Shown piece after piece: positions 25,735-49,807 of a DNA stretch of 64,000 bases. The DNA is from Varroa destructor. Lineage: Eukaryota > Arthropoda > Arachnida > Mesostigmata > Varroidae. A program made the translations under genes and the position numbers. Location: assembly GCF_002443255.2 (NCBI RefSeq), contig NW_019211454.1:34950061-35014060 (forward strand), read 5' to 3'. Each line of letters begins with the position of its first letter. Positions within the stretch are counted from its first letter, which is position 1. The notes beneath the pieces were generated by a model. That model worked only from the letters and a program-made list of their open reading frames with translations. It was not told the DNA's origin and searched no databases.

Positions 25735-28542
25735 ACCCATGAGCAAGGGATCGACTGTGTGACGGGAGCGCCCGTGTCGCGCGAGGTAAATACTGTATTC
25801 GCGAGTGGCCGCAAGACCAACTAGTATTCATCCATATTCAACAGTTCAGTGAACACCTGATGTGATGGCTCTTAGAAGATGCACCATCTGTGCTCATAGT
25901 AGCTTCGACGTTCAGCGATGGCTGTGACTCAATTAGCATTAACAAGGGTTGAGCAGAGTACCGGGATCGGGATGGGGTGGATTGCCTCTTAGGAGTACTG
26001 ATAACCGTCTGTGCAAGTGCTGTTGTGTACAGTCAAAGTTATTACACGCAGCGTGAGCTCTTTGTCGCTCGACCCGACACGGTTGGATATGGTGAAGTGG
26101 ATGTGTTCTGGACACTCTGTCATATCGTCGTTATGGCAAATAATGGTATGGTCATGGAAAACGAATTTTCAGTTCCAAAAGGTGAATCCGAATAATCAAA
26201 TTGATTGCGTTCTTAACGAAGAAAAAAGAAGCATATTACTACGCAGTAGGTGTATTCTCCTGCATCTGCCACGGCGGGGGCGCGGTCTATGCTATTGTTA
26301 TATAATCAATAGCAAAAACCTTTGTTGGTTTTGGTATTGTTTCTCCAAACTCTTGCTCTGCGCGGATCTTCACTGTACAAAAATTATGAAAAGTAGGTGC
26401 GGGCCACTGCTTGTGACTAGAGCTAATATTCATTATAATGAATTTCCTTCGTGGATTTAAGATGCCGCAATGTTTTGTCAGCCACTAGCTGCGATGCCCG
26501 TATGTCTGTCTTAAGTAAACAAAGCCAGGGGCAAGGCTATTGTTGATACTGGTAAAAGGGTTCCGAGTAGTGCGTCGGACATCAACTGTATGATAAAGAA
26601 CATAGGGTACACTGACCTAAGTGACAAGCAGTTGTTTTAGACATCTGTGCCTCGCTTCGTAAACGGGTTTATTGCTTGTCAGCTTTAGTACGTGTTTGGT
26701 ACTGTGATTAATTGTCGCCGTTGCTGAACATGTACGATGTGCATTGTAAATTCCTATAAACATTGTCTGCTTCTTGAAGACCTGGGTCGTAAGCGGCGCG
26801 TCAAAATCGAAATTACCTTAGACTGAATCACGCTGAAACAATAAGGATGCCAATTCGTGTGCGTTAGCTTTTGCTCCATTTAACGTGGACGATACGAGCT
26901 GTATAAACTTTATGCAGTTCATCCGTTATTCCTTAAACTGGCTTTCTCCTACCTGTAGCTTTTACTAAGGAACAATAAGCCACATCGCAGTTTTCTTGCC
27001 TTCGCATCACCGTTGACCATTGCTTTGTTCAAGGCGAGTGCTTATTCGGGTGCGGCTTCTGTTGCGCCGTTAAAACCGACACAAAGTGAATATGACGGCA
27101 ACGCGAGCCCACCAGAAGATTTTGTTCAGTTCGCAGTGGCCCGTTGCTGGCAAACGCACAGACACACGGCGTCTTCATGTTGTCCTGTTGAGACTTCCAC
27201 ATCATTCACCAGGTGGTGGACCATAAAAAGCTGCGGACTGTGAGTCTACTTTTGGTATTTGCTGATGTATCGCTATCTGTTTTTCGATGGAAAATTGCTA
27301 AAAATCTTATTCAAAGCCTTTCGAGCCGGATCACGACCCCTCAAACGATCTAGATCAGTTATGTTATATACTATTTTCGTAGACAGGATACGTTCGACAC
27401 TCATTAATGGAGGTGTGTTATAATTGTTGAGCTCGATTTCATAACAATATTCGTTTTAGCGTCCGCCGGAGGAGGCCATGTTCCTCGAAGCTAGACAGCT
27501 ATCTAAGCAATACACTGATAAGAAAATGTCGATACTTTGCTGGCCGTTAAGGCGTGTACGTATCAAAATTTGTTAGGGAAAAATATAGACCGCGAATCAT
27601 CTGGTAACTGGTAGGATGAGTTTGACATGTTGTCATTGTATATAATAAGGTCATTCCATTGACATACTCATTTTGCATTAATAAAAAAAAAGAATGAGAA
27701 TTTCCGTTAAGTCGTAGGGGAAATTGAAACTCGAGGCTTAGCGTTCCACTACTGCCAGACTGTAAGAGCAACACGCCTTGTGCGTAGAGACTTCGTTCCG
27801 ACGTACTCGCTGCGTCGCGTCTCTGCTTAGCCGCCGCTTTCGCAGCAACAATTGACGTTCTGTGTGCTTAGAGATTTCTAATTTGGATGAGTTCATTAGA
27901 GATAAAAGAAACAAAGAATGTTTTAATTTTATCGATATGGTTAAAATCGATAAAAGCGCCTACATTCCTTGATCGTGTGTTGTAGATACTCTCAAAAACC
28001 TACATCACGGAAGCTGAACAGCTCGGAGGTGAAAACTTTTACCTGGAGCTTTATCTCCTTGTCGACTTTTTTGGCATAGCGCAATTTCGGGTCTTAATTA
28101 CTTAGCGTTTTGTCTAACTTGTGTTCATGGTGCACAGGATCTTTTTATCAAATAGATTCAATTAGCTTACCAACAGAAACTAATGTAAATTTTCTATATT
28201 GTTTTGTCTTAGGTTGCAAACGGTGGACACAATGTGAACCCTAGAACAAAAATGCCCTTATGCATGGAAATATTGTAAAACTCGATGTGGTTGTGCTGGT
28301 ATCGGAAGTCTCGAACGCATTAACCCTAACTAAAACTGGGGCAACGACTCCGAATCATGGAGGATGTGCCGAGTCGTTTCAACAGGAACCACCCTTAACA
28401 ACTCTTACTCTTATCGATCTTTGAACACATGTTACACATTTCTGGAACGCTCAATCATTGCGACCACTCAGAAGCCAAAGATATTCAAGCACTTATAAAC
28501 ACAAATTAACAAACGCCACTCTTATATACAACGAATTCAAGC

Positions 28543-28543
28543 G

Positions 28544-28587
<44 letters not shown>
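28543..28587. repeat. (TA)n microsatellite
   Basis: This is a long TA run with a single ACA interruption near 28551, located about 630 bases before the WDR47 start codon. Confidence 0.9.
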
Positions 28588-28590
<3 letters not shown>

Positions 28591-29211
28591 GGTATAGAGG
28601 GCCGAAGGGAACCAAACAACAAATACATCCCATTTATCTATCAAAGACACGAAAAAAGTCAGTCCGGAACTTTGTGCACTAAAGGCGCGCCATCCAATTG
28701 TAGCAGCCGCTGCTAACAGGTGTAGCAAACGCCACGTAAAAAGTGATACAAATGGGAGAAAATCGTAACCAGCAGAAATAAATAGAAACATAAAGTTCGG
28801 CCCAGCACGAGCTTATGACTTCAGCTTACGAGGCACCTATATAGGTTGTGCTTGGTGGATCTCGCAGTTGCTTCAGTAGGGACAATGCCAGCTGTGATGG
28901 TTACGGCGCAGATAGAGACGTTCGAACGTGGCTCCACGCCATATCTATAGACATATATACACAGAGTTTATACCGGTGAGACAAAAAGGAATTAAACGCA
29001 AAAAAAGGCCATTAACGAACTACTAACGGCGACGATAAGGGTAGCAACACTAATAATAGAGGCAAAAACTAGCAAGACCATATCGGCCGCCACTGCGTCA
29101 TCCGTTATCGTCGAAGCCGAGAAATAATCGTATCAATCGACTTGTAGTAATGATTACAACAGCAGCAAAATAAAGTCTAGTTAAAGCCAGAAATCTACTT
29201 TACTGTGCAAG

Positions 29212-41241
<12,030 letters not shown>

Positions 41242-41819
41242 GTGAGTACATGGACTCTTTTGCAGGTGTGGTATTGGCTACTATGTTTCTGTAGAAATCC
41301 TAGCCTGATTTTACGAAGAGTATGAAATTGTCATGCTCTTTTTTTGTTGTCTTTTCTCTTACTGTCGTTGTTCAGTATGCAATAGCTAGACGATAATATA
41401 CGTCACTTCATTTGGCTTAAGCTGCTTGATATTTGAACTATTGAAAAGTAAGGTTAGAAAATGAGGCGCTAACTGGGATTAAATTTCGGTGGACATATTA
41501 TCGATTCTTGGAAATCTTAAGCAAGCATCAAACATATCATCAGGGAAATTCTGTTGGGACCACTTTGTTTTGGTGCCCAACGACGTTTTGAAATTTTAAT
41601 AAAAACATGAAATTACAACAGCCTGTAGAAACGACAAACGTCCATCTGTACTTTGTAAAGTGCGTCGTAAAGTGAACTATATGTATACAACAACAACAAC
41701 AAACCTATGTACTTACGTGTCGCTTCCTGATTTCCTCAAGCATCGTTTATGGAAATTATGGAAATAAACATTATTCTTGATTATCGTCTCATGTTAGTGT
41801 TTTAGTTATTTTCGCATCA

Positions 41820-42180
41820 CATTATATTGTTGTATCAACAATGCTGTGATGGTTAGCGAACGAGTCCATCACATGCACGTTCTCTTCGTCGAAGTATGTA
41901 GGAACTGCAGGATGAGCGTCACCATCAAGCAAATAATTGTCTCTGGTACCACTGTTGTAAGCCTTACCAAATGGTCAGATGTTGCCTACTCAGCGTCGCT
42001 TGAGTCGCTAACTTGACAATAGTTGTTCCGTGGAATCATTCTGGACTTTAATATCGTACCAACCTTGAAAAAAAATTCCGTAATTCTTTATTTAACTAGT
42101 TCCGCTGAAAAAGGACTCGTGATCAACGGGCTGCATTAATTGCTTCTACTTGATTTGGTCCAATGTTCTGGCCATTGTTT
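41820..42180 (-). mobile_element. Possible Tc1-like transposase relic (internally deleted)
   Basis: On the minus strand, 41840-41935 reads as a D-x-DAHP stretch followed about 12 residues later by ENVHVMDSFANHHS. This resembles the Tc1 transposase pattern of an Asp-containing DNARPH-type motif followed by a VxVxxWPAxSPDLNP-type block. Upstream in the same direction (42000-42180), a broken frame has an SRLVRY-like piece reminiscent of the helix-turn-helix region. The two parts are far closer than in an intact element, implying an internal deletion. No terminal repeats were identified. The similarity is judged from memory and weak. Confidence 0.35.
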
Positions 42181-43306
42181 AGGTTTTGAAAGAGTGAAGA
42201 GTCCTTAAGAAAGTTTCAAAAGATCTGGAGCTAGATTAATAGAGGCTGGTTTTGGCCCAATCGCAACAATATATCATTGATGACTCCACGTGGGTTAGAC
42301 TCAACGAGATCGTAGACTGAAACTTTGTTAAAAGAGATTAACAAAATTCAGCTGGAGTTTCTTCCTCTGACGGGCAATTGTGTAACGAGGTTTTAAACTA
42401 AGAAAAAGCTTTAAGATTGCATAATATAATACGCAATGTTAGTAATATCGATTATTGAATTACCCAGACACAAAAATCGACTCATGAATCTTACTCATGA
42501 GATATTCTGGAACGCGTATTTTAGCTAAACTGACAATTTTCTTCGTGTATACAAGAGTTATTCGAATTTAGGAAAATTTCCTTAAAACGGAAGAAGTCGA
42601 GAAAAAAACCTGGCGGCAGACGTCTATGAGTTCCCTGACAGTTTTCTAGCTAAAGCTCTCTGGAGTTCAACTTTCCCCTTCGCAAAAGGCTAATAAGACA
42701 AGATGGACGGAGGCGTTCCTATTGAATCGCATTTACGTCTCTTAAAATCGTCACTGTTCTTGGCGCTGTTGGCTGTTAGTTTCTAACTCATCTGTGTACG
42801 TTCCGTTCACATGTACCTGAAAAATTTTCCAGAACCCTGAAAAAACAATTTTTCCTGTTATAGCATCCCGAGTTCGGTCTGATGGGCTGTGCGTCATCGA
42901 ATAGTCCGCCCGATGTAATTTGCGTACAAGTTGGACAATCAATAGGATTAACTGATTTATTTTGTTTTGTTAAAACTTCAGTCTGTTATCCGAAAACAGG
43001 CAGACGCTGCAGGCGCCTGGAGGAGAAATGGCGCGCCACTGCCGCCGTTGTTGTTGTTGTTTTTGTTATTGTCTGTGGCCTTCGTTGCCACTGCTGCTTT
43101 TCATCATGCTAGCATCATGTCGATGTCAGTGGCTTTCAACTTAAATGAAGCGCTGACGATTTACTTTTGAAGGCAAGAAGCACTACGCTAGGCAGGGGCG
43201 CAGGCAGGACGCTGTAAAGACCGGCGATGGCGATAGCAGTGTTAGCAACGGGCGGTTAATGGTCGTGGTTATCGGGCAGACGCAGTAGCAGCGTTATATG
43301 TGGCGG

Positions 43307-43326
43307 CGACGACGACGACGACGACG
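43307..43326. repeat. (GAC)n / (ACG)n trinucleotide repeat
   Basis: Six to seven perfect units lie after a TGGCGGC context. There is no supported coding frame. Confidence 0.85.
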
Positions 43327-44380
43327 ATGTTCCATTCTGTTAAAAATAGTGGCGGCAGTGATAGTGGGGGGATAGGTAGTGCATTTAGATTGGCAGATGG
43401 TAGAATAACTGTTGCTCTATGGCCATTTCTCCTACGACTATCTGCGTCATTTTGCCTAAAGCTCGTGCCTCTTGTACAACGAGTTTACACGACGTGAGAA
43501 TATGGACGCCGCCAACAATCACGAAGATGACTTGAGATCAGCGAGCGATTGGACCAAAAGAACTGTCTGCAGGAGGTTGGAAAAAAAATTGAGAACTTAG
43601 CTGAGTGAACTATAGCGCACGAATGTGTTAAGACTTGCGGAAAAACGAACTTATATGTTGCAGCTATGAAGTATCGTTCCATCCATGGGTGCCCATTCAT
43701 CCTTCTGGTTAGTAGCAATCTTGTCTTTTATTATATTTATTTTCTTTCTTTGGTCTACTGTAAGGCCAGGCGATGTTAGCTTTTGATTCGTTTCAATAAT
43801 GGCATAAAGGATTGCTAAAAGGAAGAGCGAAAATATCAGAAATAAAAAAGTGAACAATAATTGAAAAATAGAACTTACTTTAGGAGTTTAATTAGTTTTT
43901 AGTCAGGCCCACCGTTGTGGGATGCCGAGTAGGAGTTCTCAGTAATGAATTATAAGCTTGTTGTCATCGTATTCTTCAAGGTTTTAGACATCGGCCCACT
44001 AAGCGTAGTTAATTATGATAATTCCCTGACAAATTTTCAAGCTCATGATAGTCCCTTAGCGGATTACACCTGCCTGTACGAGCAGAGTATATTTATTTAA
44101 TAGCAAATAGCGTGGAGATAAAAAGTTTCCGCTTCTGCAAGTCCCGCCAACGACGCAGAACTACACAATTTGTATGAGTAGAGAACGTTATTTGAATAGA
44201 AATTATATAATCATACCAACCTCAAACAGTCTCTCGTGGGCTCGTTTGTTTGGCGTTCCAATAAGCGTGCTTGTGAGTTGAAGTATTTTGAGAAAATCGT
44301 CGATCAATTTGCGGAAAAGGCTAACTGGATGATATCTGCTCCACTGTGTCATTCAATTTCGACGTTTTGTTGACATTTTT

Positions 44381-44400
44381 AGCAGCAGCAGCAGCAGCAG
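44381..44400. repeat. (AGC)n trinucleotide repeat
   Basis: Nearly seven perfect AGC units lie in non-coding sequence. Confidence 0.85.
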
Positions 44401-46077
44401 CTGTAAAGTGTAGTGAAATCTTTACGCCAAAGTTAAAATCTGCTATCCATATTTATTATTTCAGCTCATATATACGAACGAAAGAGCAAATCATGCCATA
44501 GACTAACAACATTTTTTTTTAACTTTATACGCGTCGGTTAGCTCTAGAGATGAACAAGAGAACTGAATTAGCTGAGCCTATCCAATTTGGAATAGACTCA
44601 GCGAGGCAAAGCTCTGCTTTTTGTTATTAAGAAGAGTCTGTAATTGGCAGACACGTCTAACTTTTTGTCTTCTGGTTATCTAAGCGAGAGTTCGGATGGA
44701 TGGGATGCGCGCCAAGCGTTTCGCCTACTCATGTAACGAACGACGTGAATGGAGCAATGAACGATTAGACGATCCAGCGACGAACTCGTCGGCTTTCTTC
44801 TTGCTTACGTCAATGAACATTTTGGATTCATCGAAACTATGAGCGAAAAAATATTCGAAGCAAACCAAAGACTGGTTCTCTAACTCTCCCTGGGTGTGGA
44901 AAGGCTGGGTAATTGCTCTGTGGGAATATCAGGGTGAAGGGGTGGTGGCGGTTCAATTACTAACACCCAGGGGCTCGAATAAAACCCGCGCCTTGATTAC
45001 CATGAGTGACGTAACAGATGGAACCATCGGGTTCAAAAACCCTTTATGCTCTGGCTAAAAAAGGTTCCGTTAGGGGAATGGGGGGGACAAGCTAACATAC
45101 CTTCACAGATCATGTGATATGCAAAAGGCCACGATGAAGACAGATAGGGAACACCCACCAGAAGGAACTTGCGTTTTCATTTTTGCTGACTAACGATTTT
45201 TTAGCCTTTCCTTCTCTTGTCCTTCACCTCTTTCTATTAATATAAAAATTTTACACAGAAAAAAACAAAATCAAAATTGTTGCGACCATAGATCATCACG
45301 AGAGATAGAATGAAAATAGATAAAATAGAAAATACGACAAATCGCAAGAGTTATCGTATAAACCTTCATATAAATTTCTGGTAAATAAAGAGGGTTCCGA
45401 TGAAAAAATCTGTCGTTCTCTGTAGGCGTCTTCGAACTTGTATGGGGATTGAATGAAGATATATCCATCCATACAAGAAGAATTTGCAAAGCTTGTACCA
45501 TTTGTAACGTGTTTGTAACGACTACTCAGATAAGATAAAGCGAATAAGAAGTTCTGTATACAGGAACAGATATAAGTGGGAGTTTGCAAAATTGCATCTC
45601 GTCACGGAATTGTTGAACCTAACTAGCCTGTAATTATTAAGCTTACATAAATTGGTTGTGAATTCTCTGCATTATGTGTCATTCTCGTTTATAATTACGA
45701 TTTCCAAAGTCATTACAGATTAGAAAAATTCTATCGGTAAAAACTAGCAAAGATTATACATACATAACCAGTGATTTTTTTGTTATACAATAATGCCTTA
45801 AGCGCGATACCATTGAGTGATTCTTTTTAACTGTAAACAATTTCCGCTTCGCTTAGCACCAGCTGTCCTCGTTTTTTTCCTGACAACCCGTCCATCACAA
45901 GAGATTATGGCGGGTAACAACGATCAACAGCCGCAATTGTTACTTTTGACAAAATATGTCAACATTATGAACGAATATTGATAACAGTGATAATTAAAGT
46001 TTTTTTTTTTTGTTTTTTTTGAAGTAAATGAGTAAATAAATACATCGAGATAGATTTAGTTGGCGCTCGGTGGCGCA

Positions 46078-46083
46078 TTTATT
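46078..46083 (-). terminator. Candidate polyadenylation signal for the 946-codon gene
   Basis: TTTATT on the plus strand is AATAAA on the minus strand, about 890 bases past the stop at 46967. It is the nearest canonical hexamer I found. Confidence 0.3.
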
Positions 46084-46966
46084 CAATGGTTATTGTCATC
46101 ATCACAAGGATCGTGTTTAACATCATCGAATACCACCATCGGTAGCTCGCACGGCCATTGATCCCCTTATTTCGTCAGACTGGGTTTCTACTGACCGCCG
46201 ATGTTGAGGCTCTTGTGGGCAAAGGTGGCGGCGTTGCACTGATCGTGCTTAGCTCCGCGAGGAAGTCCACAAACCTGACACTGGCATTTACGCGATAGGG
46301 TTCACGTGATTTGTTGGCCGATCACCCTGCTAAGATAACTATTTGTTGGCAGTCCAACTATGACATACATTGTTGTTGCACTCATTAACGGATATATATT
46401 CGAAACACGGGAGTATCAAGTGGACAAAAAGCAAGTTCGAGCATCTCGACACTTTGTCCGTTGTTCTACATATATGGCTTATGTCGTTCGTTTGTGAGGC
46501 CTATCCATATTCTCTTTCGTAAAAGAACTGTGGACGCGCAGAAGAACCTAAAAAAACCTGAGAGTTTTTTCACGACTGAGTATGCTTTGCAATGTGACTA
46601 CAAAGAATAAGTTATTTTCGTCTTCATTAACTTGAATGATCGCGGAAAGAAAGGGTGAAAAAGAACGGAAAGAGCGAAGTTAGCCAGTGTCGTGGTCGGC
46701 CATTTCGCACGTCAGCGCCCTTGTATCGAACATATTGATTATTTCGGTAGGTCAGTGAGCGGCTAAAAATAGCGAAGTGCTGTAACTAAGCTTAAAATAT
46801 TCGAATCGATGTCATTTGTGCGCAGAGTACACTGCGGCAGCTAAAATACCTTTGGTCCCTTATGTATATTTCGTTCTAAATTAACCGACCAACCGTTGGG
46901 CTGTAGCAAGCAAAAGCTGCTAGATATATATAGGACCGTAAATGTACGGCACAAAGATGATTGGCA

Positions 46967-49807
46967 CTAAAACGCTTGTCGATTCTTACGGTCGGTCATG
47001 AAGAACATTCCGTTGTTGAGACTGGTCAGCTTCTGTAAAGTCTCTCGGGCGGCTTGAAAGTTGATCCGGTCCTCTTCCTCGTCACGAACACTTTCCTGAT
47101 GGGCGTCCGCAGCAGCGATCTCCGAGAAGGGTTCAGAAGGCTCTTGGGGTACCTTCGAATCGGCCGGGTCAGAAACGTTGGCCAGTGGTGGATGCGATGA
47201 GACTTGCGGCGTCTTCAAATTGGGCGGCGCAGAGACGGTTTTTGTTAGCTTGGCTTTAATAGACGTCGTCGAAGCTTCAGCCGCTTTACGGGTCTCTTCC
47301 ACGAGCATAGGAATGGAGCGGTTGGGTACCTGCTTTAGCAGAGGGTTCGAACCGTCGTTAGTGAACTTCTTTAAAGCTTCTCGAGCCTTCTTAAAGTCCA
47401 AAGCTTCCACATCGATTTGTGAATAGGCCCTTTTGTGTTCACAGTTCGCGGGCAACCGTTCCGGTTCTTTGGCGTGTTCTCCCTCAGCAACGGTGGAAGC
47501 TTGCTGTGGGTCTGGTACTAAAACCAACAGTTCTTTTGCACGAACCTCAAAATCGACTACAGGTAGTTCGAAATCAATCTTGCTTTCTTTGCGCAGGTCA
47601 AGCGTAAGATAGGGTTCACCTGGCGTAGAAGTAGCTTTACGCCAACCACCGGTCTTATGAAGCTTCGTTATAATTTTTTGGATTTCCATCCGAATGGACA
47701 ATTCATCATTCTCCTCATCGATGGGTGTGATCTTCCTTTCAGACGCATCTCTCAGTTTTGGCATTTCGAACATTTTCGGGCTTTCGTCTATTTTTTTGTC
47801 ACCTTCATCTCCAACAAAAACGTCTGTTCCTTCCTGGGTGACTGAAGGCATAGGTAAAGCAGGTTTCTTCTGACTTCGTCGTGGTTGTTCGTCAACCACC
47901 ATAGGCTCGTCGCTGTACGATCCTTGTTTTACTGTACGAGGAAGTGAGTGACTTCGGGGTGTCCGCGGGGGACTGGGCGTCGCTGCCCTATGAATTGGCT
48001 GATGAGAATCAGGCAATATCTGCTGCTGTTGTTGTTGTTGTGGCAAAAAATCTGCCTGAAAATTCCCGTTTTCATTATTTACTGTTGGCTCTATTAACTT
48101 TATGAGCGATTCGCTCTCGATTTGACCCCGCGAGTCGTCATAGAAGTCCTGATCTTCCTGGACGAGGGCTTCAATCTGTTTCACGTGTAGCGGTGGTGAC
48201 GAAGTCATGATATCTCGAACGTCCGCTCTAAGTTCGTAAACCTTCATTTCTTCCTTATTCACTTTCGAGTAGCTGTCTTTACGTTCAAGCGAGTCCTCAT
48301 TTGATTGTGGGATCTCTGTAAGATTATGAGTGGACAAATTTAAAGAGCGCAACATTACCTTCGAAGGCGAACACTGATCGCCCTTACATTCGAGAAGGTC
48401 TCGGCAATCGATATCAAGACCTCGGCTTTTATTATCAGTGTAGCATTTCTCTATGCTATTCAATGCATTTTCGTTCGACTCGATATCATCTTCGGTGGGT
48501 GTCGCTAAAACAAGAGCTTCCTCTAGCTCTTGATTTCCATACGTAATCTCTGTTCGGGGTTCACTAGGCGGGGCAAATTCATCGGACTCATCGCGTTGAC
48601 GAGGCTTACGCACGTTTATTCCTAGCGATCCTCGACGTTGCAGATCCATATCTTCGTACGTGTTGATAATAGTTGAAGAGCAATTCTCCCAAATGGCACC
48701 AAACGCAGCATCAGGTTCCACGTCTTTACGAGCGTAATAAATCCCTTCAGGATAATTAGGGTATTCGCTTGATTCGTGCTTATCTTCCTGTTCAGGTTTG
48801 GCTGCTACGTCTAAATCGTAGTCATTTTCTGCGGCCTGCGGGGAAGAAAGAACCGGAGGACTCGGGCTGCGTCCTACAGATTCATGCGACGAAGCGGGGG
48901 ACCCTTTATATTGAAGCTGCGGCTGCATCGGCTGCCGTTGGTGAAGCTCATGATCGAGTGACTTTCTCAGAGACCGATCCGAACCGTTGCCGATACTCGA
49001 ATTAATCGAGTTTTTATCAATTCCACTGTCCTTCTCGCTCACATCGGAGGGTAGGGGTTGATCTACGGTGGTCATAATCTTCAGCACAGATTCCATCGAT
49101 GCTTTCTCCGTCGAATGAATCTCAGCGCTGACTCGACTTATGAGACTCGACCGCGATCGATCGCTGCGCTGATTGTCGGAGTATTGCGACGCGTATGGGC
49201 TCGATTGCTCATCTGAAAGATTGCTCGCGGACTGCCTTCGACGTTGTTTGAGCTTCTTGTGAGCCTTATGGCTACGTTTAGACTGCTGCTGTTGTTTGCT
49301 CGTGATCGAGTGCCCGTGAATAGGACAGTCTGGCATTGGCGTAAGGAAAATTTGGTGTCCACTTTGTATGTACTGGTTGTAACGGACAAGCAAGTCCCAC
49401 ATCTCTTGCTCGTTGTAAAACTCCCACGTGTTGAAGAGGGCCATTTGACGTTCGATTAGTTGAAGCCTACGTCGCTTCTCGACCTCTTCCTTGTACGCCT
49501 CGAATTGTCGTCGTTCGAATACCTCGATATCAAGAGCGGGAATGATGTCGTCACTTCCAGTCTTCCCCTTCTTACCTTTTTGAGACGTCTGCGACTGAGG
49601 CATGTGTAGGGGCAATGTGATGGAACTTTTTCCTGCTCCGATCATGTCAGGACCGATCTTTTGAAACGACGTGGCTGGGGTCGAGATGCTACGTAATCCT
49701 TCCCTGAACGCCTCAAGATTCTCGGCCGGCTCTTCGAGAAGGTTCGGTGGCTTCGTCTTGGGGGGCTCCTTGCCCCCCGACTGCGCGAAGCAGCACAGAC
49801 CGAACAT
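46967..49807 (-). CDS. Large unrecognised protein, 946 codons in one open exon
   Basis: I do not recognise the family. The frame is open for over 2.8 kb without an intron and ends in TAG. The open frame extends two codons further upstream only through a GTG, so the eukaryotic start is the ATG at 49807 (MFGLCCF). The paired Cys near the N-terminus could be palmitoylated (inference). Residues about 92-150 form a Glu/Arg-rich, predicted helical block rich in aromatic residues (FNTWEFYNEQEMWDLLVRY), the most domain-like part. Basic residues at 177-192 could be a nuclear localisation signal. The middle is Ser/Glu/Pro-rich and probably disordered, with seven consecutive Gln near 588-595. The C-terminus carries two related motifs: DFKKAREALKKFTN at about 804-817 and NFQAARETLQKLTS at about 916-929. 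It probably sits antisense inside a WDR47 intron. It may be a scaffold or cytoskeletal regulator, but that is only a guess from composition. Confidence 0.8.
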   Translation of the reverse strand: MFGLCCFAQSGGKEPPKTKPPNLLEEPAENLEAFREGLRSISTPATSFQKIGPDMIGAGKSSITLPLHMPQSQTSQKGKKGKTGSDDIIPALDIEVFERRQFEAYKEEVEKRRRLQLIERQMALFNTWEFYNEQEMWDLLVRYNQYIQSGHQIFLTPMPDCPIHGHSITSKQQQQSKRSHKAHKKLKQRRRQSASNLSDEQSSPYASQYSDNQRSDRSRSSLISRVSAEIHSTEKASMESVLKIMTTVDQPLPSDVSEKDSGIDKNSINSSIGNGSDRSLRKSLDHELHQRQPMQPQLQYKGSPASSHESVGRSPSPPVLSSPQAAENDYDLDVAAKPEQEDKHESSEYPNYPEGIYYARKDVEPDAAFGAIWENCSSTIINTYEDMDLQRRGSLGINVRKPRQRDESDEFAPPSEPRTEITYGNQELEEALVLATPTEDDIESNENALNSIEKCYTDNKSRGLDIDCRDLLECKGDQCSPSKVMLRSLNLSTHNLTEIPQSNEDSLERKDSYSKVNKEEMKVYELRADVRDIMTSSPPLHVKQIEALVQEDQDFYDDSRGQIESESLIKLIEPTVNNENGNFQADFLPQQQQQQQILPDSHQPIHRAATPSPPRTPRSHSLPRTVKQGSYSDEPMVVDEQPRRSQKKPALPMPSVTQEGTDVFVGDEGDKKIDESPKMFEMPKLRDASERKITPIDEENDELSIRMEIQKIITKLHKTGGWRKATSTPGEPYLTLDLRKESKIDFELPVVDFEVRAKELLVLVPDPQQASTVAEGEHAKEPERLPANCEHKRAYSQIDVEALDFKKAREALKKFTNDGSNPLLKQVPNRSIPMLVEETRKAAEASTTSIKAKLTKTVSAPPNLKTPQVSSHPPLANVSDPADSKVPQEPSEPFSEIAAADAHQESVRDEEEDRINFQAARETLQKLTSLNNGMFFMTDRKNRQAF
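48020..48043 (-). repeat. Poly-glutamine-coding repeat
   Basis: A mixed CAA/CAG run on the minus strand encodes seven Gln within the 946-codon protein. The codon mixture suggests a tolerated disordered tract. Confidence 0.85.

Larger units (their letters stand above)
25086..29211. other. Intergenic region between divergent CHAF1B and WDR47
   Basis: About 4.1 kb between the two start codons is expected to carry both promoters. An AAGATGGCGAC sequence at 25724-25734 matches the extended YY1/Pho-type promoter motif and lies about 640 bases upstream of the CHAF1B start. A (TA)n tract sits at 28543-28587. Short frames (at most about 150 codons, for example 26011-26460 and 25366-25674) have no recognisable domain. 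The last few hundred bases are purine-rich and probably WDR47 5' UTR. Confidence 0.5.
41242..46966. other. No identifiable gene; probable WDR47 intron and 3' flank of the minus-strand gene
   Basis: After the last recognised WDR47 exon there are only short frames. The stretch holds a doubtful Tc1-like relic (41820-42180), a (GAC)n tract and a (CAG)n tract. Towards the right end it should contain the 3' UTR of the minus-strand gene ending at 46967. The plus-strand frames near 42.9-43.5 kb are Ala/Val/Thr-rich low-complexity and are not convincing exons. Confidence 0.5.

Noticed and set aside
26011..26460. 149-codon plus-strand frame between CHAF1B and WDR47
   Set aside because: It lacks family-like blocks and convincing splice sites; its length is not remarkable for a search of six frames.
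45000..45060. A GGGTTCAAAAACCC stretch resembling a tRNA T-arm
   Set aside because: No matching D-arm, anticodon arm or acceptor stem could be folded around it.
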